Shown here one piece after another: positions 9,435-20,482 of a DNA stretch of 64,000 nt. The stretch is taken from positions 25,066,131 to 25,130,130 of the forward strand of contig NC_045140.1 of the NCBI RefSeq assembly GCF_008831285.2, given 5' to 3'. The position numbers and the translations under genes were made by a program. The notes under the pieces are model-generated. The model was given only the letters and a program-made list of their open reading frames with translations. It was not told the origin of the DNA and ran no database searches. The stretch comes from Nymphaea colorata (lineage: Eukaryota > Streptophyta > Magnoliopsida > Nymphaeales > Nymphaeaceae). The first letter of the stretch is position 1. Every line of letters starts with the position of its first letter.

Positions 9435-12009
9435 TGGTGGTCTAGAATGAACCTAGGTAGGGAGTCTCGGCTGAGTATGGTCTTAGCTCAAGTAGGCCGA
9501 GCTGGCTTATTGAGAAAATCTAAAGTCTGGGTGGCAACCCAGACGAGCCCCCCACCTTGCGCCCACCAAGCGCAAGGGTTCATTTCATTAGATAGGGGCA
9601 ATACGCCCAATTCCATATTCATTTGCTTATGCATTTTACTTCAAGTTGTATGGACCGAGTTGGTTTGTATCTCGAGTCATTTGCTTTGAGTTAAAGTGAA
9701 CCGGTTCGATCCATCTATGAATCGAGTCACTTAGGTTAGTATTTAAACTTTGTATAATTTGGATTTCACATGCAATTTGAGAAATAAGATTTCATTTGAG
9801 TTCTAGCACTCTCTCTCCTCAGGTCTCCTCTCTCTCTCGTGCCCCTCTCTCTCTCTTCTCATCCCCTCCAAATTGCCGGCGGTGGCTGGTCCCTTTCCCC
9901 CTCACGCAAGCCTCTCTAAACCCGATGGTTTCTTCCTCCTTCTCCTCCCCTTTCTTGGTCTCTTCCTCAACCCCTCGACCGGCGGCATATTGGCTGAAGA
10001 TCCCCAAGGTGTGCCTCGGCCCTTGCTGCATCCACAGCGTAAGTTTTCCCCATCCAAATTTCAGCGATCAAATGTGCGTTCTCCCTTGGACACGAAGGAA
10101 GAATAGATGCCAGCATTGCTCCCGGGAAGGCTGCATTACCTCACGGTGGGCAGCAAATGACTACAACCACAAACTAAAGATTAGTGCTTTAGATTTTGGG
10201 ATTTGAATTGTGTAACGACATTGGCTTGTTTTGAATTAAGATTCAGCCAAAAGAGTGGCCTGATTCCCTCAAGTCACAGCCGAGAGTTTCAGTCATTTCC
10301 CACGGTGGAAACTTGATTTAAACCAAGTCTTACGAGTCACAAGGATTACCCTTAGTTTCTGGCATGAATTCCTTAAGTTTGGTTATGTTTCACCGGTCAA
10401 ATCTGAGCAAAAGAGTGTAGAATCCATTCTTGGTTTCAGCCTACAATATCACCGGAAAAACAGAAAGAAAATATTGAGAAAACAGTGAAAAAGGGTAGAA
10501 AAAGAAAAGAAAAGAAAAGCCCATGAAAGAAAGAAATCGAGAGAGAATTGAGTTTCATTTTGGCTTGTTTTAGTGCTGGTCGAAAATTTTGAAATTTTTC
10601 GGCCACCGCTGCTATAATTCCGGCATACATTTGGGGCTTCCGGCCATATTCAATCCGAGGACACATTCACCCTTCGTCTGGTTAAGAAGCAGCAACATTT
10701 GGCATGGGCAATCTTGGGAGATCGTGTGGCACATTTGGGAATTGCGTGTAAGGATTCTTCCTCAAGGGAGTCGGTGCACATTTAGTCTTCTTCAGCCTTA
10801 AGCCAACATTTGAGGAGCGGGATCTCTTCCTAGGCCAACCTTCATCCTCTACCCTAACACGTGGCAACTTCCTAGCTGGTGGGCCAAGTCCAAGAAAGAG
10901 AGAGAGTCTCCCACATCTGGTTGGGGTGCATCAGAAAGCGCCACCTCACTACATTTGGGCAAGGAGAGGGCTGCTCGTCCTTATCACCTCCACATTTGGT
11001 GGAGCCGACTTTTGTTCACTCTCTACCACTAACTTTAAGACTCTACATGTGCCCTAATCCCTCCTACATTTGCTCCTAACCCCATTCCATCTAGAAGCCA
11101 CCTAAGTCGCGTGTGAGGAGGTCCACATTTGGACTCCACCTTACCCTAGCGGGTCCCCTTAGCTCCCACATTAGATCAACACTCAATAAGAGTGCAGAAC
11201 AGCCACATTTGATCCTAATCCTTACCCATTTCCACGCCTGAAACATCATTTCCTAGACCTAAACTCTCTGTCCTTACTTTACCCCTAAGCCACATCTCAA
11301 TTTATCTAGCCTACCCATCTTGACCTAAACCTAGTTGACTAAGACTAAACCCCGTACCCTAGTCAAACCTACCAAGCCCACAACTATTTAGACCTACCCT
11401 AGCCAACCACCCATAGGTTCAATCCGAGCTCAACATCTCTACTATAGCTAGGTTCCACCCAAGCTCTAGACCGAGCTTGACTCTTGGTTGGCCCGGCAGA
11501 CGATTCTTACAGTTGCACCATTCAGCCTTCACCAGCATTGGTCTTATCATCTTCTGTAGCTGAAATACCCGAGAATTGGTCTTCTTCCCGTGGTCTCTGT
11601 GCTGGGTCACCAAGCTAGCCTTGGTAGGGTACGTGTTCTTTAAAGCTCTCTAGACACGATCTAAGCGGGGAGATTGTTCATCTTAGTTTAGTGATTGCAT
11701 TTTCATTTGAGTGTTCTTGTAGTTTTTCGGTGGCCATTGGCCTAAGACCCGGCTGCAAGACACTAGTTCCTTTATTAGCTTTGTTCTTAGTGCTTGAATT
11801 ATTGCTTTGTTATTCCAATTGAGTTAGAGTAGATTGTTCCTCTTGTGCTCGTTTAGCCTCACTTCCGTTATTAAACCTTGTTGTAGTAGGTTCGTCTTAG
11901 TCTCCCTCAAGAGATCTTGGGCATAGGATCGGCTGTAGGAAAACGTTCAGCCCTACTCTGGAGCAAGGTTGTATCAGTGTAATCGGCTTTGTCCTTTTCA
12001 CCTTGACTT
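9435..12009 (+). other. non-coding 3' region of the gypsy remnant, probably LTR-like
   Basis: Sequence following the chromodomain-like frame, with a TATTTAAA box-like site near 9740, CT-rich leader-like sequence (9805-9960) and no sustained ORF. I could not find the matching second LTR in this window, so LTR limits are not defined. It contains the ACATTTG cluster (10627-11212) and ends at the start of an inverted repeat arm near 12010. Confidence 0.35.
10627..11212 (+). repeat. cluster of ACATTTGG-type motifs
   Basis: Exact ACATTTGG occurs at 10627, 10695, 10731, 10951, 10992 and 11125. Close variants (ACATTTAG, ACATTTGA, ACATCTGG, ACATTTGC, ACATTAGA) occur at 10778, 10806, 10912, 11066, 11168 and 11205. 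That is twelve copies in under 600 bp, spaced irregularly by about 30-110 bp, in sequence otherwise not repeated. The function is unknown. Confidence 0.7.
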
Positions 12010-12795
12010 GTGAGCTCTTTGTGGGAATATATGGTAGTTTGTGGATTTTAAGAGCAAGTTTTTTTCCGTTGAATTTATTGAGAACTATTGACGCAGACTT
12101 CGTTCTCTTAAAATTTAAAAAACGAAGCGAGGAAAAAGAACTTGCCGTGCCCTTTTTGGTGGGACCCACCACACGCTGCATGCTCCATGCTGCATGCTGC
12201 TCCGCCCTAAAATAAGGGAAAAAAAAAAAACAAGGAAGGTTTTCTCCTAGTCATTCTTTATGTTTCATTGACGTATTGTTCAACATTTGCTAATTAGTCC
12301 CAATTCTAAATTAACTTCTGAGATTTAGGTTTAGACATGCATGTCATGTCAATGTATCAGATTTGAATGAGATATCTCTTTGAATTGCTTCTAAAAAAAA
12401 ATCTACTTTCTGATTGAAAAATAGAATTAGATTTTAGTTTAACAAATGACATCTAATCTAATTTGGATTCACTTTCAAATAAATATACGATCAAATTTGT
12501 TATTCCTTTTTCAATTAAATATTGTATAGCTCAAGCACGTATATTTGAAAGTCAATTTTTAATGTATCATGCAGTTAGAATGTATTAAAAAGTCGGATTG
12601 GGTTGAAAATCAATTTGGGTATGATATAGAGTTTTCTTCTTACATATTATAATTTGAATGTATATGAACATCCAATAACTGCAAGGAAGCACCCATGAAA
12701 TGGTGTGAGTAGGGCAATGCACGAGTTGAGTTGAGCTCAAGCTCGATCAGCTCAACTCGACTTGACTCATATCTTGCTCGGTCTGAGCTCGAGTC
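12010..12795 (+). repeat. outer inverted repeat, left arm
   Basis: From GGAATATATGGTAGTT through the CTGCATGCTGC stretch to the GAGCTCGAGTCG stretch, this segment is the reverse complement of 19737-20482 with substitutions and small indels. It lies upstream of the bL28m locus in window coordinates. No ORF is conserved between the arms, so it is probably a non-coding mobile element present twice in opposite orientation. Confidence 0.8.
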
Positions 12796-13040
12796 GGGCT
12801 GTTCAAGATTAGCTCGAGCTTACTCAATCGACATAGTTTTGGCTTGAGCTTGAGTCATCTAAACTTGTATACCAACTTTCTATTTGGCTTGATCTTCGTT
12901 GAATTTAAATTTAAAAATTATAAGAAAAACATAGACTTACTTGAGTTTAATCAAATCAAGTTCATGTAACTTGGACTCGACTAGTTTATAAGCTTGAGTT
13001 TTCAGTTAAACCCAATAAAATAGTCAAATTCAAGTCCAGC

Positions 13041-13280
13041 TAGAAAATTTTGATTTAAAGGCACGTTATAAAATTTAAAAATTTTACTTAGTACTTATAT
13101 TAATGAGAAAAACTGCAATGAAATTTTGGTATTGAAATAAATATTTTTTTTCCCTTGTGTGGGCAACTGTCCGGCCTTTGCCCCTGGTCAGACCCATATA
13201 GGATCTGGGGTATCCCCTCGTTCTAGTTCTAGTTCTAGTTGGACCAGGAACCGTATCCATTGAATTGCTCCACCTCTATG
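13041..13280 (+). repeat. inner inverted repeat, left arm
   Basis: From the AAACTGCAATGAAATTTT stretch, through CCCTTGTGTGGGCAACTGTC and CTGGTCAGACCCAT, to GAATTGCTCCACCTC, it is the reverse complement of 18885-19125. CTAGTT is repeated in tandem here and less so in the other arm. Confidence 0.8.
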
Positions 13281-13292
13281 AATTGCTTCCCA

Positions 13293-13376
13293 TTGTAGTC
13301 GTTTGCAGTTTAGATGAGTAACACCAATAAAAATTGAATTAATGATGTGCCATTTACACTCTGCCAGCCCAACCAG
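13293..13376 (-). repeat. dispersed repeat, inverted copy of 2065-2150
   Basis: ATGTGCCATTTACACTCTGC and flanks match the 2065-2150 segment in reverse orientation. Confidence 0.6.
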
Positions 13377-15182
13377 TTAATACTATGCCCTTTGGAGCAT
13401 CGAGAACTTGATGGGAATGATTCAAATGATTTGGCCCAATGGCCTGAACTGCGAATAGTCACTTGTGAGTTGGGCCTATCTGAATCCAACGAATGCATAT
13501 CAAAGCGTTTCAGGCGGGGACTGCCACCATACCGATGACTATGCTAATCCCTTTCTTGACTTGGTTTGTGGCAAAAGATACAGGGCCGTCCAGTAAAACA
13601 AGTTTTTGTTCTGAACAGCCTGATTCTAATACCGCATTAAATGATCTTGGCCCTTGTTTAGAGTACACATCCTGATCAACATGTTTTCTTTTTTTTTTTT
13701 TGAGAAAAAAAAAATTGCAAAAGGAACTTAACACTGGTGTTTGATCATGCAGGGAAATGCTTACAAATAGTTTTCTGCTTAATGTTTCATGCAAGGTTTC
13801 CAAGTTTTATCACCAAGAGGAACTGCACCCACCCAGTGTGAGGGGTTGGACTCAAGTCATCCAAGTTGATGGAGGTCAAAATTCAGAACCAAAAGGGTGT
13901 GTCAGCCTCTTAGCGCAAGCTGCTGTGTCTAGCTAGTCTAGCTAACTTTAGCTTTACCTATCAAATGAAAAAACAAGGAAAAAATAGAAAAAGAAAAAAC
14001 ACCTGAAGACTCGGCAATGGTAAGGGACATACTTTAATGATATTATTAAACGAAGAACGAAGTTTTGGGTTGTTAGCAAAAAAATAACATTCTGTCAATT
14101 AAACCTTAGGCTACCATTGACCTTAAGCTGGCTTTATGAGATAACATGACTGAAGTACCTTCAATATAAATGAACATCATGTTTATACTTTACATTGGCC
14201 CATTTAATTATACAATCAATATCAGTACATGTTCAAACGTAATCTATCTTCTTTTTTGTCAACATCTAGATTAGCAAGGTGAACTTTTTTCTATTATTCC
14301 TAAATCTCAAAGTATCGCTTTGAAAAAATCCAAAGAAGAAAAGAGAGCTGGTCGGAAAGTCAGACAAATAAAAACAATTTTTATCCTCCAAAGTTTTTTC
14401 AGTGAAGTGCTTAAATTCAAGCCATCCACACTTGAACTCGACTTGATATGCGAGGGATGTTGAATTGTGAGTGGGATGAAGGATTCTACTCTCGCTTTAA
14501 TCCTTGGTTAGCCGTCTCCTTCCGCTAACTCTTTTCTTTTCTTTTCCTTTTTTTTCCTATTTTTCAGATGACGACCTTCATCCTCGACCTTACGAAAATT
14601 AAGCAGTCAAGGGCAGCAAGAAACAACAGTTTCAGGAATTAACCCAAGGAATGGGAAACATCCGTGCACGGATAAACTAGATATGCACAGGCAAGAACTT
14701 GAAATCTTTCAAACAACCACCTCGTGTCTTTGATGTGCATGCCTCTCAGAACACCCCCTGCATGTGAAATACTTCACGGTCCATGTTTAAAAATGATCAA
14801 TGTTTACATGGATAAGCAGGGGAGATATTTGGCGCATGTAGCAGGTATTTACATCACAACTGTAAAAGCCATAAAATTTTCATTCATTTAAAGACATAGA
14901 CCCATCAGGTCTTGCAATTTGGCAAAGTTACAATGGCATCTTCCTGGAATTGAGCTCATTTATAGAAGTTAACTCAAGAAAACATGAAAAAGTCCATTTA
15001 AAATCTCAGGATTAACTAAAAGCTGCTCATTTGTGCAGGGAGCATTTCCTCTTATCCTGAACATCTCCTAAGGCATCATCATATCAATTGTAGAAAGAAC
15101 TCTCTCTGAAAAAATTTCAAGCACAGAACATCTTCAAGGTTCAAAAATGTACCTCAAGAACCCAGAGCAGCTTTGACAAAAA
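13377..15182. other. intergenic region 3' of bL28m
   Basis: A minus-strand frame around 13510-13680 (GPRSFNAVLESG, then LLDGPVSFATNQVKKG) looks protein-like but is short, ends in stops and matches no family I know. The remainder is AT-rich and featureless apart from A/T runs. Confidence 0.4.
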
Positions 15183-18100
15183 TCATGAAGCTGACTCTTG
15201 CTGAGCTGGATGAGTTTCACCATCACTAATGGCTCGGTCTTTCTGTCCTTCCTCAATTAAAGTCCCCTTCTTTGTCCCTTGGCTCGCCATCCTCCGAGCT
15301 TCTCTTCTTGCCTCTCTTTTTGCAATTTTTAGCTGTTCAAAGCCTTCTTCCAGTTTCTGTTCCTCTTCAGGCGAGAAAAAACCAACTTCCATTGCTCCCA
15401 ATTCTTCATACATCTTTTCTATCCTAGCCTTCCAGAACAAAGCCATCTCATTGTCAAGCTTTTTGTAAGGTATATTCAGTAAATACTCATCAATGCCACC
15501 AGCCTTGTCAATGCAGCGAAGCGCATGTGTTGTGACCTTGACACGAATATGACGGTCAAGGATGTAACTGAAAAGCCGTTTCTCTTGCACATTTGGTTTC
15601 CAGGTTCGCCTTGTCCTGTAATGAAGCAAAGCAGAGAAGCAATATTCACCATTACAAGAACCTAAATACTAACTACAAATGATAACAAAATTTTTCAATT
15701 TTGAAATAATGACCATGACTAGATTATGTTTGTCTTCAATTAATAAAAACAAGATATTTTAGGGCCACAACTAATGTGAAGGTTAACTTTATATGGACAT
15801 TTCTACCAATATACTGATGAGGGATAAAAAATTGAATAAAATGTTTTCTTTTTTAGGATCTACACAAAACACAAAACATTGTGGCTCACATGACATGCTT
15901 TCAAACTATGTCACATAGGTGCAGGGTGTGGGTGCTTGAGCATCACATTCTCAAAAATTTAGGTACAGCGGCATGGCGAAAATCTTTATTTGTTATTATT
16001 AATTTATTATAATATATATATACACACACATGCACACGCGTAAGAATTAAGAAATTTAAAGTATACACTATAGTCTATACACTCTACACTACACGTTTTA
16101 TGGATAAATTATATATGAATAATATATATTACAAACTTATAAGTTATAAATTTATAATGTATTGTGTATATGAATGTAACATATTAAGCATTAACATGCT
16201 TACAAAGTACAAACATTAAACAACTAAACAAAAAACAATAAAACCAGGACAGACCACAGAAATGGAAAACCAATGCTAAACCATCTTTTTAACATTAAAA
16301 ATTTTTAAAATAAAAAATATCAAAAAAGGACAAAAATAGGCTTGATGTCGTTTGACCGCACCGACTCGAGTTAAACGCGAGTCGGGTGCGCGTCCAAAAT
16401 AGACAAGAAATGATCGGGGTGCGGTCAACTGCCCTCGACTCTTGTTGACTAGAGTGAGGTGTGAATCCAAGCCGCACCCGCACCCGAGTCATGTCGACAC
16501 GGGTGCGGCAGTCACTTTGCAGCGTCCGTGTGACTTAGTTTTCAAACAAGGAAAGACACTCAGATATATATTCATCGATCTAAATATAATGCCCACCATT
16601 TGAAATTGGACAGAGTTCTTTTGCAGTTGGAATTTTGTTTCAAACTTTCATGTTTTCGACAGAGTTCTTTCACGGTCCAACTCTCTTTGACTCAGGGCTA
16701 ACAAAGATTTGTTGGACTTTTCTGATTGTTTTCATGTTTTTAATATTTTAAAAAAATGAATTCATGTTTTCTAACACTACCTTATGCAATATAATGTAGC
16801 TATGAGTCTGAGCCTTATTGGTTACATGGTTACCTTACGCACTTTACAACATCGATCAACTTTCTGTCTTTTATTCCCCATCTTTTACCATCATCGTCTC
16901 TTCACAGCAAGGCTAACATTCACATTAGTGTGCTAAAAATAGCCATCACACAAAACTCTGGCCATTTCAACTGTACCATTACAACCAACTCTTGCTTTGT
17001 TAAGGGCTCACTGGCCTTTCCCATCAATGGTGGCAAGCCCACCAATTCTCCTCCCAATAGTTTTCAGATATATTTGCTTTTCTGCTCCTCCACCTGAACT
17101 ATGCTTGGAAACTGCGATCAGCTAACAAAACAATTGGCGTAAAACTCCAAAACTTGACTTCATGTTTTGTACATTACTATATGTCATGTTATGTATCTAA
17201 TTATCAGTCTAAGTCATACTGATTTCATGGACAGTTTACGCTTTACAACATTGATCAACCTTCCATCTTTTATTCCCTCCTTCAGCAATCATTGTCTCTT
17301 CACAGCAAGACAAACATTCGCATTAGTGTACCAAAAATAGCCATCACAAGGTACTCTGGCCATTTCAAACGCACCATTACAATCAACTCTTGCTTTGCCA
17401 TTTATCTGACTTCAAGGGCGGGCCTTTCCCAATCAATGCTGGCAACCCCATTATCCTCAGCCCACCAATTCTCATTCCAATAGTTTTCAGATATATTAAC
17501 TTTTTTGCTCCCCCACCTGAGCTCTGCTTGGAAAATGCAATCAGCTAACTGTATCCGAGACATGTTCATATCCATATATGGAACTATAAGGATTGTAGTT
17601 CTTCGACATTGCAAGAAGAAGAGCCAATTATTAAAATTGTAAGTCATCCAAGTCATGCATATACTAGACTTGACCATCGCAATAGAAGCAAAAACAAAAA
17701 CCTGAAGTCCTCAACTGCAACCAGAAGTCAGTATCAGATATTAACTGAATGCATTATTTGCACTTTCTTGAAATAAAACATATTAACTGTAACTCGACGG
17801 CCATCACCCACAATCCACATAACCAACTTCCCATACTCATCAGCAAATCCGGGAGCCATAAAGATAAAGCTTGGATTGAACATTCTACTATTAAAATGAA
17901 AGGTGAAGAAAACAATCAAGACATACGCAATAGAACATGAACCACAAGCACCACCAAGTTATTTCGTAAGTTACCAACACATCGACGTATTCCCAACACG
18001 CAGAAATGTATGGTTTGTCTTAACACTTAGTATTCTCAAAACCTAGAATACATCCTATAACAACTCTCATTGTTTTTTGTAAACCAACCGCGTAATTACA

Positions 18101-18644
18101 CAGTAACTCATATACCGAGTTTGAAACGCCACAATCTTACTCCACATCCCATGCCATCTCAGTTAACGTAAACCCTGAAAATCTCCACCCGAAGACCAAC
18201 CCCTTCCACTCAGTGAGAAAAGAGGGTGAACAAGAAGTAGCAAGAATCAGTTATCAGAGGGGAAACAGAACCAATGCGAACCTAGACTTTCTCTATGTAA
18301 CAGTTACAAAAGGGAAGACAAATACTAAAACGCATAGAACAAAAGAGACAGAAATCGAGATTGCGACCTGTCGTAGACTTCTATCCAGAAGCACTAAACT
18401 CTTACAACATAAGGGGAAAACAAAACAAAACGAGAAGTGGGTATTACTTATTTCCACCATCTTCGCTGACTTGGTTGCCGAATTGGATGTGGCGGCCAGC
18501 CTAGAGGCCCCTCTTGGCTCTACCCATCACGCATTTCTTGTCCGGGAGGCACTTCTTGAGCGACTCCTCGACGCCCGGCGCCAGATTATCCCGACCCACC
18601 TTCTTGATGAGCTTGTTGAACAACTCCCTCGATCTAAACGCCAT
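15183..18644 (-). CDS. mitochondrial large-subunit ribosomal protein bL28m (in-frame TAG in exon 1)
   Basis: A component of the mitochondrial large ribosomal subunit. Exon 1 is 18644-18448: MAFRSRELFNKLIKKVG, then KKCVMGRAKRGL, a TAG, then AGRHIQFGNQVSEDGGN. Exon 2 is 15615-15183: TRRTWKPNVQEKRLFSYILD, VTTHALRCIDKAGGIDEYLL and a charged tail. A GTAATA donor and a TTACAG acceptor join the exons in phase (AA|G), for 209 codons. RAKRGLYAGRHIQFGN and the WKPNVQEKRL block are hallmarks of plant mitochondrial L28. The codon at 18503-18501 is TAG where the family has Tyr (TAC/TAT), a single-base difference. All else is intact, so this is either a recent pseudogene, an allele or a sequence error. The 2.8-kb intron holds a mobile element and a tandem duplication. 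Confidence 0.8.
15920..16520. mobile_element. small GC-rich-ended non-autonomous element in the bL28m intron
   Basis: The left end (GGTGCAGGGTGTGGGTGC, then CTCAAAAATTTAGGTACAGC) and the right end (GCCGCACCCGCACCCGAGTC, then GACACGGGTGCGGCAG) resemble the two ends of the larger element at 30035-32390. The ends are G/C-rich and roughly complementary, around an AT-rich centre with no ORF. The shape suggests a hAT-like non-autonomous element, but no target-site duplication was confirmed and the limits are approximate. Confidence 0.5.
16762..17126 (+). repeat. tandem duplication in the bL28m intron, copy 1
   Basis: It shares TTCACAGCAAG, AAAAATAGCCATCACA, ATAGTTTTCAGATATATT and CAGCTAAC with the next copy, in the same order and spacing. 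Divergence is moderate (substitutions and small indels), so the duplication is not recent. Confidence 0.8.
17160..17549 (+). repeat. tandem duplication in the bL28m intron, copy 2
   Basis: Second copy of the 16762-17126 segment, separated from it by about 30 bp, with an extra ~20 bp near 17400-17420. Confidence 0.8.
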
Positions 18645-18884
18645 CTCTCTCTTTCCCCCTCCCCACTTTCTTTTCCTTCGACGAAGATGGAAGTGAACGA
18701 AGAGGCCAAGATCTGTGAATGCCTCCACCTCCAGGCACTCACCCTCAGCTCTGCGTGCAGAAGGTCCCTAGGGCTGTCAGCGGGGAACCGATTCTTGTTC
18801 TGGCTAGTGCTTCCCGGTGGGCGTCTGCGTCAGTAGGAACCGCAGTCCGCAACCAGACGGTTCGGTTCAAAATTCTGAGGTGGA

Positions 18885-19125
18885 GCAATTCATGGATACG
18901 GTTCCTGGACCTACTAGAACTACAACGAGGGGATACCCCCAGATCCTATCAGGATCCATTTTTTGTTTAATGGGTCTGACCAGGGGCGGAGGCCGGACAG
19001 TTACCCACACAAGGGAAAAAAATTATTTATTTTAATATTAAAATTTCATTGCAGTTTTTCTGATTTATATAAGTACCACCTAAAAATTAAATATTTTATA
19101 ACTAGTGTTTTTAAATCAAAATTTT
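18885..19125 (-). repeat. inner inverted repeat, right arm
   Basis: GAGGTGGAGCAATTCATGGA through CAGTTTTTCTGATTTATATA is the reverse complement of 13041-13280. It begins about 240 bp upstream of the bL28m start codon, so it could overlap that gene's promoter. Confidence 0.8.
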
Positions 19126-19736
19126 CTAGCTGCACCCTCGAACAAAACAAGGATTTCAGATCCCGTCGGATCAAAACATGCCCAAGGAAACGCTCGAACT
19201 GCATTTAACAAAATCGAGACTTACTTGCCGTCGAAGAACACGGGATTACTAGAACCTCTTCATGCTTCTTTTTTTTAGAGAGTTGAAATTCTTCTTTCAC
19301 ACTCGCATAAACATAGTTAACAATATTCAACAGTGCACTTTCTGCACTCCTTTTTCATATCTTCATGAACCCGTGATTTTGATGGCAAGGAAATAATAAG
19401 CTTTCGTAAAGCGATGTCAATATATCAATGTGAAAAAATACCCTAAAACCTCAAATATAAAAATAAGAAATTTTTTGAGATATGTTTAGCCAATTGTCCA
19501 CGCATCTTAGCCAGAGGCAAAACTCGTCCAAGTCTTGATATGATTATTGAGAAAAAGCTTTTCTCCTTTCATTCTTTCATTCTTAATTTTTAACGTGCCA
19601 AGTGATCCAAAATCAGTGTCTGACTTTTCGTTTCCACTTTCTCAATATAAAAAAAAAAAATACTTTTTTTTCTGAAAGTTAAATTCTTCGTTAAGAGGGA
19701 TGGCCCATAGAAATTGTAAACTGCGACGGTTCAACG
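19126..19736. other. spacer between the inner and outer right arms
   Basis: About 600 bp that differs from the corresponding part of the left side (12796-13040), so the two arms were not copied as one block, or one side was replaced later. No gene is seen. Confidence 0.5.
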
Positions 19737-20482
19737 ACTCGAGCTCGGACCAAGCAAGATATGAGTCAAGTAGAGTTGAGCTGATCGAGCTTGAGCTCAA
19801 CTCAGCTCATGCATTGCCGTACTCACACCATTTCATTGGTGCTTCCTTGCTTTGCAGTTATTGGATGTTCATACATTCATATTTAAATATGCAAGAAGAA
19901 AACTCTATATCATACCCAAATTGATTTTCAACACAGTCCGACTTTTAAATACATTCTAACTGCATGACACGTTAAAAATTGACTTTCAAAATATATGTGC
20001 TTTAGCTATACGATATTTAATTGAAAAATTAATGATAAATTCGATCCTATATTTAATTAAAATTGAATCCAAATTAGATTAGATGTCATTTCTTAAATCA
20101 AAATCTAATTCTATTTTTTTAATGAGAAAGTAGACTTTGTTTTAGAAGCAATTCAAAGCGAATATCTCTTTCGAATTTGATACATTGACACGCATCTCTA
20201 AACCTAAACCTCAGAAGTTAATTTAGAATTGGGACTAATTCACGTCAATGAAACATAAAGAATGACTACGAGAATTTTTATTTTCCCTTATTTTGGGGCA
20301 CAGCAGCATGCAGCATGCAGCATGTGCTGGGGCCCAACCAAAAGGACACGGCAATTTCTTTTTCCTCGCTTCGTTTTTTAAGAGAACGAAAGGGTTCGAA
20401 GTCGCGTCAATCTTCTTAACCAAAAAAAAAAAAAACTTGCTCTTAAAATTTACAACTACCATATATTCCAAAAAAAAGCTCA
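19737..20482 (-). repeat. outer inverted repeat, right arm
   Basis: CGACTCGAGCTCGGACC through the GCATGCAGCATGCAGCATG stretch to ATATTCC...GCTCA is the reverse complement of 12010-12795. The triple GCATGCA tract varies in copy number between the arms. Confidence 0.8.
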
